Shown: piece after piece, positions 1-4,593 of the stretch
How the letters are laid out: each line of letters begins with the position of its first letter
Position numbering within the stretch: position 1 is the first letter of the stretch
Source of the DNA: Dehalococcoidales bacterium
GTDB lineage: Bacteria > Chloroflexota > Dehalococcoidia > Dehalococcoidales > Fen-1064
Assembly: GCA_016929875.1 (NCBI GenBank)
Contig: JAFGHZ010000114.1
Coordinates: forward strand, 1 to 6,913
DNA length: 6,913 nucleotides
Direction: 5' to 3'
Made by a program: the position numbers and the translations under genes
The notes under the pieces: generated by a model
Told to the model about the DNA's origin: nothing
Database searches by the model: none
Seen by the model: the letters and a program-made list of their open reading frames with translations, nothing else

Positions 1-1398
1 CACGCGGGAAACGCCGTCGACATTCTGCAACGACTGAACGATGCTGTCAATGGCTTGCAGGGACGACGGACTGGTAATGTTTGCCTGGGACGACTCAATT
101 ACCAGATATAACGGTGACATCTCACCCACCGCAAAATGTTCGTTCAAAATCTGGAAGCCTTTCACCGATTGCGCGCTCTGGGGCAACTGGTTCGTCATAT
201 CGGCGGACCGTTCCAGATGAGGCAACGAAATATAAGGCAAGAGGAGAAGAACGACAATAGGTATCGAGACTATCGCCGGGTGCTTGCTGACCCAGTTCCC
301 GATAGTCCCCCAGCCGAACTTCCCTTCCCGACGGGGAGCGAAACTTTTCACGGGCCAGAAAAGGTATTTTCCGAATATCGACATCAGCGCGGGCACGAGC
401 GTCAAACCAGCGAGTAGTGTGATTGCCACGCCGATTGCCAGCGCGTAGCCGGTAGTTTTATTCATCCCGAAACGCGAGATGCCCAGTGAGAGAAAAGCGA
501 CGATTACGGTCACAGCGCTGGCAGCGATAACCGGACCGATTTTTTTGATGGCATGGTTCTGGGCATCGTGACGCTCTCTTTTTGCCAGTTCCTCTCTGAA
601 GCGGGAGACGATAAAGAGGCAGTAGTCGGTACCGACACCGAAGATAATGACTACCAGATAAGCCTCTGACAGCGTGGAGAATTCGGCGCCTGCCTGGCCG
701 AGGAAACCGACTACCCCAACCGACACGGAAAAACTGCACCCGATAGCAATCAAAGGCAATAATGCGGCAATCGGCGAGCGGTAGATGATAAGCAGTAAAA
801 CGGCCACCAGTATCACAGTAACAATGGTAGTGCGGTCGATGGTCTGCTGGACCGCCGTGAAGAAATCGTGATACAAACCGGCCTCTCCGGTGAAATAGAT
901 ATTACTTCCCGCGTAATTTTGCTGGAGATAATCCTCTATCTGGTCGACAGCCGAACTGGTGACGTCGGAAAGAGCGGTGGCTGAAAAACTTAGCGACATC
1001 ATCGTCGTCGTCTCGTCGGTACTTATCAGGGTCGAACGCAATGCCGCGTTCTCATAAATGGAAACCACCTGAGTAATTGATTGGGGGGCTGCGCCGGAAA
1101 CCAGCCAATCGTGTATCGTCTGAGCGTTTTGCATATCGACGGAGCTCAGTCCATCCGCGTTATAGATAATGATAACGCCGCTGCTGGACGGAACATCTAC
1201 GCCGGTACTGAACTTTTCATCTAGTAATCTCTTCGCTTCGGCGGATTGAGTATTTTGAGGCAGGAACTGACTTTCGTCGGTAACGCCGACTTCCGATAAC
1301 TTCGGCGCGAATACGAACAGGACCACCGCTGCTATCACCCAGACGGCAATAATTACCGCCCGGTATTTTTTTGTAAATTCAGCTAGTTTGGAAAACAC
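1..1398 (-). CDS. MMPL/RND-family membrane transporter, partial (C-terminus beyond the left edge)
   Basis: Inner-membrane transporter of the MMPL branch of the RND superfamily, likely a proton-driven exporter of lipids, drugs or other hydrophobic compounds; the substrate cannot be told. The frame is open from a GTG at 1398 to the window edge and gives 466 residues (MFSKLAEFTKKYRAV...). The GTG is preceded by a strong AAGGAGGT ribosome binding site. Visible architecture: TM1 at about 13-31, a first extracytoplasmic loop at 32-188, then a block of five hydrophobic segments (about 189-206, 209-233, 243-258, 287-306, 318-340), a cytoplasmic linker, TM7 at about 376-392 and the beginning of a second large loop. 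The signature GVGTDYCLFIVSRFREE at 254-270, with its conserved Asp in TM4, is typical of MMPL proteins. The family usually has about 700 or more residues, so roughly the second half is missing because of the window edge and not through mutation. It follows the MarR gene by 27 nt, so the regulator probably controls its own operon with this exporter. Confidence 0.93.
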   Translation of the reverse strand, partial: MFSKLAEFTKKYRAVIIAVWVIAAVVLFVFAPKLSEVGVTDESQFLPQNTQSAEAKRLLDEKFSTGVDVPSSSGVIIIYNADGLSSVDMQNAQTIHDWLVSGAAPQSITQVVSIYENAALRSTLISTDETTTMMSLSFSATALSDVTSSAVDQIEDYLQQNYAGSNIYFTGEAGLYHDFFTAVQQTIDRTTIVTVILVAVLLLIIYRSPIAALLPLIAIGCSFSVSVGVVGFLGQAGAEFSTLSEAYLVVIIFGVGTDYCLFIVSRFREELAKRERHDAQNHAIKKIGPVIAASAVTVIVAFLSLGISRFGMNKTTGYALAIGVAITLLAGLTLVPALMSIFGKYLFWPVKSFAPRREGKFGWGTIGNWVSKHPAIVSIPIVVLLLLPYISLPHLERSADMTNQLPQSAQSVKGFQILNEHFAVGEMSPLYLVIESSQANITSPSSLQAIDSIVQSLQNVDGVSRV

Positions 1399-1425
1399 AG
1401 CTGCACCTCCTTATTCCCCACACCC

Positions 1426-1896
1426 CTAGGCAGAGTTCGTCCGGGATGTTACGTTATGAAGTAAAATTTCGGCGACCTCGCTCGCCTTTTGTAGCTCTCC
1501 CAACGATAAACCGTCGAGAAGCCTCTCCATCTGGATTTGACCAAGCGCCCACATCCGGCTGATTATCGCCTGCCCCTGAGGAGACAGTTCGCAAATCACG
1601 AGCCGTCGGTCTTCAGGGTCGGCACCACGTACGACCAGTTCCTTTTTGACCAGGTTGTCCACAATCCCGGTAGCGGTCGACAGGGTGATGTCGAGAGAAG
1701 AAGCGATGGAGCTCATCCGTGCGGACCCATCGGCATGTAATAGCAGCAAGACCCGTAATTGGGCAACCGTCATATCGGACGCCAGCCATTCGGATGGAAT
1801 TGCCAGTTTCAGCGCCTGAAAAATATCATTGGACAACTTCAAAATACGGCGGACTATTTGCTTACCATCTTGACCTGTAGAATTATTCGGATTCAT
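1426..1896 (-). CDS. MarR-family winged-helix transcriptional regulator
   Basis: Dimeric DNA-binding regulator of the MarR family; such proteins usually repress a neighbouring exporter or detoxification gene and are released by a small ligand or by oxidation. Counting from the ATG at 1896, the protein has 156 residues. A helix-turn-helix lies at about residues 61-85 (SSIASSLDITLSTATGIVD...), followed by the beta wing with the family motif ADPEDRRL at about 92-99. The flanking helices would form the dimer interface. The frame is also open to a GTG at 1932, which would add 12 residues. I prefer the ATG because AGGAGGT lies at 1910-1916 upstream of it (spacing about 13 nt, somewhat long), while the GTG has no good site and lies almost on top of the predicted transcription start. 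The exporter gene begins 27 nt downstream. I see no cysteine pattern pointing to a redox sensor. The ligand is unknown. Confidence 0.92.
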   Translation of the reverse strand: MNPNNSTGQDGKQIVRRILKLSNDIFQALKLAIPSEWLASDMTVAQLRVLLLLHADGSARMSSIASSLDITLSTATGIVDNLVKKELVVRGADPEDRRLVICELSPQGQAIISRMWALGQIQMERLLDGLSLGELQKASEVAEILLHNVTSRTNSA

Positions 1897-1944
1897 AGTA
1901 TTGTCAGCTACCTCCTGATATTTCGGTTGCACCTAACTATTTTA

Positions 1945-1974
1945 AGATTAGCACCTTGATTTATCGCATGTCAA
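1945..1974 (-). promoter_or_regulatory. Candidate promoter of the marR-MMPL operon with an overlapping operator-like inverted repeat
   Basis: Reading the minus strand, a perfect TTGACA (-35, 1974..1969) is followed after 18 nt by TAATCT (1950..1945), a weak -10 (3 of 6 matches). The 19-bp sequence TTGATTTATCGCATGTCAA (plus strand, 1956-1974) starts with TTGA and ends with TCAA. This is an imperfect inverted repeat of the size that MarR dimers bind, and it covers the -35 box. That would allow autorepression. On the plus strand the same segment offers a weak promoter toward the J-domain gene (TTGATT 1956-1961, 16 nt, TATTAA 1978-1983). The -35 match is seen directly; promoter and operator function are inferred. 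The remainder of the 1933-2043 intergenic region is AT-rich, with an A-run at about 1982-1988, and shows nothing else. Confidence 0.4.
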
Positions 1975-2043
1975 TAGTATTAAAAAAATTAAAATCACCA
2001 CAAAGGACTACCCGTCTGCCATCGAAATCATCCAATAGGATGA

Positions 2044-3033
2044 TTGTCAAAAAATCCGCCCTCTTCTAACATAAGGCTGAAGACGCGAAATTCCTGTGGG
2101 GGATATCAATTGTATTCTCGACTACAGTACAGAGACATAGAAACGACAACCTGGGCCGGTTCCGTTATTTCGAGAAACTGGCTGGAAAGCTTGATATTAT
2201 CCATAAAACGTTTCTTATCAAAAAATGTAGCGGAATTAAATGAAGAACCTTACGCATCTAATTGGAAAAACTACTATGAAATCCTCCGCGTCAGCCCAGA
2301 TGCCACGCCCCGGGACATCATCGTCGCTTACAGGCGATTAAACAACTCGTGCAGGGATTCGCTTTCACTCGGCTATATCGACGAGGCTTATCAGGTCTTA
2401 ATGAATCCCGCCAGGCGACATACCTATAACCAACTCCTGACAGCGAAACAATATGCCGTAAGGTCCGATAACCCGTTCGCCGAAGAAGTCATCCAGTTAT
2501 CCGGCCTGGTCGATAAGTATGTTTCGTCGAGAAGGAAGCCGGAAGCCCTGCGCGTACCGAGACTACCGCCAGCCGCCCGTCAGGCAGTTCTGGTCGGAAT
2601 AACCTCGTTCTTGATAGTGATGCTGTCCGGCACATCTTTCGCAATGGCACAGCCCTCGCACGTGATGGCACAGCCGTTCAAAGGCATGGCAATCACCCTT
2701 CTGGAAATATCGTCGGGAGCAATCGAGTTGATCGATGAAGCCCGCGGGACAGCCGCAGAATATGAGCACAGCATCGTACAGACAGCCGTACAATCGATGA
2801 GAATCGTGGAAAGTGTTGCCGAGGTTCCGGTAGTTACGACGCCGACCAACGATATGTCGATATTCCCCTCGCCGGAGCATCCGCTCTTCCCCGCTTACCT
2901 CGATAAGCAATACAGCCAATTCGGATATACAACCGACGATTGCGGTAACGCAATCGTCGACCCGACGACAGCGACCACCGATGGCTTCCTGGGAAAAATC
3001 AAAGAGCTAATCGGTCAACTGGAATCAGAATAG
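2044..3033 (+). CDS. Membrane protein with a degenerate J-like domain (no HPD)
   Basis: I recognise only the J-like part. Residues about 75-131 fit helices I-IV of a DnaJ J domain: NYYEILRVSPDATPRDIIVAYRRL, then a very short loop, then YIDEAYQVLMNPARRHTYNQ. The HPD tripeptide needed to stimulate DnaK ATPase is absent; NNSCRDS stands where it should be, and the loop is shortened. A single hydrophobic segment follows at about 181-202, ending in AMA-Q, so the N-terminal J part would be cytoplasmic and the last 125 residues extracytoplasmic, or the reverse. The C-terminal tail has no recognised domain. The first possible start is a TTG at 2044, directly after an in-frame TGA, with AGGA only 3 nt upstream. 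A TTG at 2110 (GGGGGA upstream) or 2191 (GGAAAG upstream) is equally possible, and the first 65 codons are AT-rich and use rare-looking AGA, AGG and ATA. The gene ends 7 nt from the convergent FKBP gene. Its function is unknown; it could be a J-like scaffold without chaperone activity. Confidence 0.75.
   Translation: MSKNPPSSNIRLKTRNSCGGYQLYSRLQYRDIETTTWAGSVISRNWLESLILSIKRFLSKNVAELNEEPYASNWKNYYEILRVSPDATPRDIIVAYRRLNNSCRDSLSLGYIDEAYQVLMNPARRHTYNQLLTAKQYAVRSDNPFAEEVIQLSGLVDKYVSSRRKPEALRVPRLPPAARQAVLVGITSFLIVMLSGTSFAMAQPSHVMAQPFKGMAITLLEISSGAIELIDEARGTAAEYEHSIVQTAVQSMRIVESVAEVPVVTTPTNDMSIFPSPEHPLFPAYLDKQYSQFGYTTDDCGNAIVDPTTATTDGFLGKIKELIGQLESE
2644..2691 (+). repeat. Short 21-nt-period tandem repeat inside the J-like protein gene
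   Basis: ATGGCACAGCC occurs at 2644-2654 and again at 2665-2675, exactly 21 nt apart, and ATGGCA occurs a third time at 2686. It encodes MAQPSHV, MAQPFKG and MA, i.e. two seven-residue units and a partial third, right at the end of the membrane segment. The repeat is seen directly. It probably arose by local duplication; any role is unknown. Confidence 0.6.
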
Positions 3034-3040
3034 ACCGGGC

Positions 3041-3544
3041 CTATTTCCCCACGATTTCCAGTAGTTTTATCTCGAATGTCAGCGTTTTTCCTGCCAGGGC
3101 AGGATTGGAATCGACGGTAATTGTCGTATACGAAACCTCGATTACCGTAACTACGCCGGTTGAGCCGTCCTCGCGGGTAGCCAGTAACTGGTCGCCCACC
3201 TTCGGGTCCAAGCCTTCAGGCAAATCGGTACGGTCGACTACTTGCACGAGGTCCTCATCATATTCGCCATAGGCTTCAGAAGGGGGTATAGTAACGGTCT
3301 TCGATTCGCCGAATTTCATTCCTTTGACAGCGTTTTCAAAACCGTCAATCACCTGCCCTTCGCCTATCGTAAACTCGAAGGGGTCGCCGCCTACCGAGGT
3401 ATCGAAAATAGAACCGTCTTCCAGCAGCAATGTGTACTCTACCTTAACGGTATCCCCGTTTTTTACACCTTTCGTTCCGCAACCCGTGAGTAACATCGTA
3501 CTCACCAGCAAAGCCGCCAGTAAAACGGCACTCCACTTCTTCAT
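3041..3544 (-). CDS. FKBP-type peptidyl-prolyl cis-trans isomerase, SlyD-like, lipoprotein
   Basis: Predicted cis-trans isomerase of prolyl bonds and folding chaperone, anchored to the outer face of the cytoplasmic membrane. The 167-residue protein begins with a type II signal peptide: MKK, a hydrophobic stretch and the lipobox LTGC with Cys22 as the lipidation site. The FKBP fold follows from about residue 30: GDTVKVEYTLLLEDGSIFDTS, then IGEGQVIDGFENAVKGM (68-76 carries the active-site Phe), then AYGEYDED at 91-98. The segment 95-145 between this and the final NPALAGKTLTFEIKLLEI fits the insert-in-flap chaperone domain of SlyD, and there is no His-rich metal-binding tail. The ATG at 3544 is preceded by GGGAG about 10 nt upstream. 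The gene has its own promoter and lies 70 nt downstream of the radical SAM gene on the same strand; it may also receive readthrough. It converges with the J-like gene. SlyD proteins are usually cytosolic, so the lipoprotein form suggests work on exported proteins. Confidence 0.93.
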   Translation of the reverse strand: MKKWSAVLLAALLVSTMLLTGCGTKGVKNGDTVKVEYTLLLEDGSIFDTSVGGDPFEFTIGEGQVIDGFENAVKGMKFGESKTVTIPPSEAYGEYDEDLVQVVDRTDLPEGLDPKVGDQLLATREDGSTGVVTVIEVSYTTITVDSNPALAGKTLTFEIKLLEIVGK

Positions 3545-3578
3545 TACTTTAATCTCCCAATCTCGTTCAAGTCTCTGG

Positions 3579-3587
3579 ATTATAACA
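3579..3587 (-). promoter_or_regulatory. Extended -10 promoter of the FKBP lipoprotein gene
   Basis: On the minus strand TGTTATAAT runs from 3587 to 3579: a perfect TATAAT with the TGn extension. No good -35 hexamer is found 16-18 nt upstream, which fits extended -10 promoters that do not need one. The predicted start near 3572 leaves a leader of about 28 nt carrying the GGGAG ribosome binding site. It implies that the isomerase is transcribed independently of lepA-hemW. Confidence 0.6.
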
Positions 3588-3614
3588 CAAGCAATCGACC
3601 GGGGATAGTTACCG

Positions 3615-4550
3615 TTACAACCCTCTCAAAAATTCCGGCCTGAGCAAAGCAGGGTCGCCCTGCTGAATAATCCTCTCCAGCTCCGCAATCATTCTCTCTT
3701 TGTCCTGCGGGAGAGTACCTCTGACGGAGAAGTAATTGGAGGCATGCATCGAGCTGAAGAAGCAATGGGTAAAGTTGGAATTTTTGATAATAATGGAAAG
3801 TTCTACCAGCGATTCGAACGGCGTTATTAAAGAAATTTCCCCATCTTGCCAGTCTTTATACAACGGCGTCCCGGGGACCAGCGTCAACGTCAGCGCACCG
3901 ACATAATCGGGGTCCATCTCGCTGAGGACTCGTGCCGTTTCCAGAGCATGCTTTTCACTATTTTCTTTGCCGCCGATACCCAGAATGACCGACACCGAAG
4001 TCAGAATTCCCGCCTCTTTAGCTCTGCGAGCGGCTTCTATCTCCTGTCGTGAATCGACTCCTTTGCCTATCTTTTTCAACAATTCGTCACTGCCGGTTTC
4101 GAGCCCGATGTAAAAAATCCCCAGCTTGAGTTTCCTCAATTCTTTCAGCTCATCGGGACTGCGCCGTAAAATATCCTGCGTCGTGGCGTAAGTGGCGACT
4201 CTCTCTACATGCGGCAATTTCTGGTTCAGGTAGGTCAACACCTCTTTCATCTTCGAAAAGGGATATACCAGCGCATCGCCGTCCTGCAGAAATACGCCTT
4301 TCCCGTCCCACTCCCGTGCAATAGCATAAACAATCCAGTGAATCTCGGGCAGTGTAACACCGTTTTTCAGATACAGAGCGAGCGCATCGATTTCCTTTTT
4401 GACATCCTCGATATCCCTGACCTGCAATTTCGAACCGTAATTACTGCAAAAGGTACAGCTATTATTAGAGCAGCCGGCAGTCAGGGGCAGATAATAACTT
4501 CTCCATTCACTGGGGGGACGGATGATTTCCGGTCTTTGAAACTCTGGCAT
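3615..4550 (-). CDS. Radical SAM protein of unknown substrate (CX4CX2C type)
   Basis: Iron-sulfur enzyme that would cleave S-adenosylmethionine to a 5'-deoxyadenosyl radical; the reaction it drives is not known. In the 311-residue protein the cluster cysteines are Cys27, Cys32 and Cys35 in AGCSNNSCTFCSNYG. The first spacing has four residues rather than the usual three, a variant seen in a group of radical SAM proteins with a GCSxNxCTFC signature. Further Elp3/MiaB-like core features are FLQDGDAL (about 87-94), YIGLETGSDELLKKIGKG (147-164, the SAM-binding GxExG-like strand) and VILGIGGKE (188-196). The C-terminal part contains HASNYFSVRGTLPQDKERMI. There is no B12 domain, TRAM domain or extra cluster. 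It follows hemW by 43 nt and is probably the third gene of the lepA operon. The ATG at 4550 has only a GGGA about 10 nt upstream, and this lies in a hairpin. Proximity to hemW may reflect related radical SAM or heme work, but this is only context. Confidence 0.88.
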   Translation of the reverse strand: MPEFQRPEIIRPPSEWRSYYLPLTAGCSNNSCTFCSNYGSKLQVRDIEDVKKEIDALALYLKNGVTLPEIHWIVYAIAREWDGKGVFLQDGDALVYPFSKMKEVLTYLNQKLPHVERVATYATTQDILRRSPDELKELRKLKLGIFYIGLETGSDELLKKIGKGVDSRQEIEAARRAKEAGILTSVSVILGIGGKENSEKHALETARVLSEMDPDYVGALTLTLVPGTPLYKDWQDGEISLITPFESLVELSIIIKNSNFTHCFFSSMHASNYFSVRGTLPQDKERMIAELERIIQQGDPALLRPEFLRGL

Positions 4551-4561
4551 CTCAATATCAT

Positions 4562-4577
4562 CCCGGTAAAAACCGGG
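4562..4577 (-). promoter_or_regulatory. Stem-loop in the hemW-radical SAM intergenic gap
   Basis: CCCGGT (4562-4567) and ACCGGG (4572-4577) form a perfect 6-bp stem with a 4-nt loop. In the minus-strand transcript it lies just upstream of the radical SAM start codon, and its 3' arm contains the only GGGA available as a ribosome binding site. It could reduce translation of the radical SAM gene or mark an mRNA processing point. It is not followed by a U-run on the minus strand, so it is not a normal terminator. The structure is seen; the role is inferred. Confidence 0.45.
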
Positions 4578-4593
4578 CTTACTCCTTCTATTC

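Noticed and set aside
458..739. Open frame of 93 codons on the minus strand within the exporter gene
   Set aside because: It is in a different frame of the same strand as the MMPL gene, which has conserved transmembrane and GTDY motifs across this stretch.
2563..2919. Open frame of 118 codons on the minus strand opposite the J-like gene
   Set aside because: The plus-strand frame has a recognisable J-like domain and a membrane segment, while the minus frame has low-complexity His, Arg and Cys content typical of antisense reading.
3029..3045. AATAG/CTATT inverted repeat between the convergent genes as a bidirectional terminator
   Set aside because: Only 5 AT-rich base pairs, formed mainly by the two opposed stop codons, with no U-run on either side.
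4562..4577. CCCGGT/ACCGGG hairpin as an intrinsic terminator after hemW
   Set aside because: On the minus strand the 3' side continues as GATGATATTGAG without a U-run, and the next gene begins 12 nt later.
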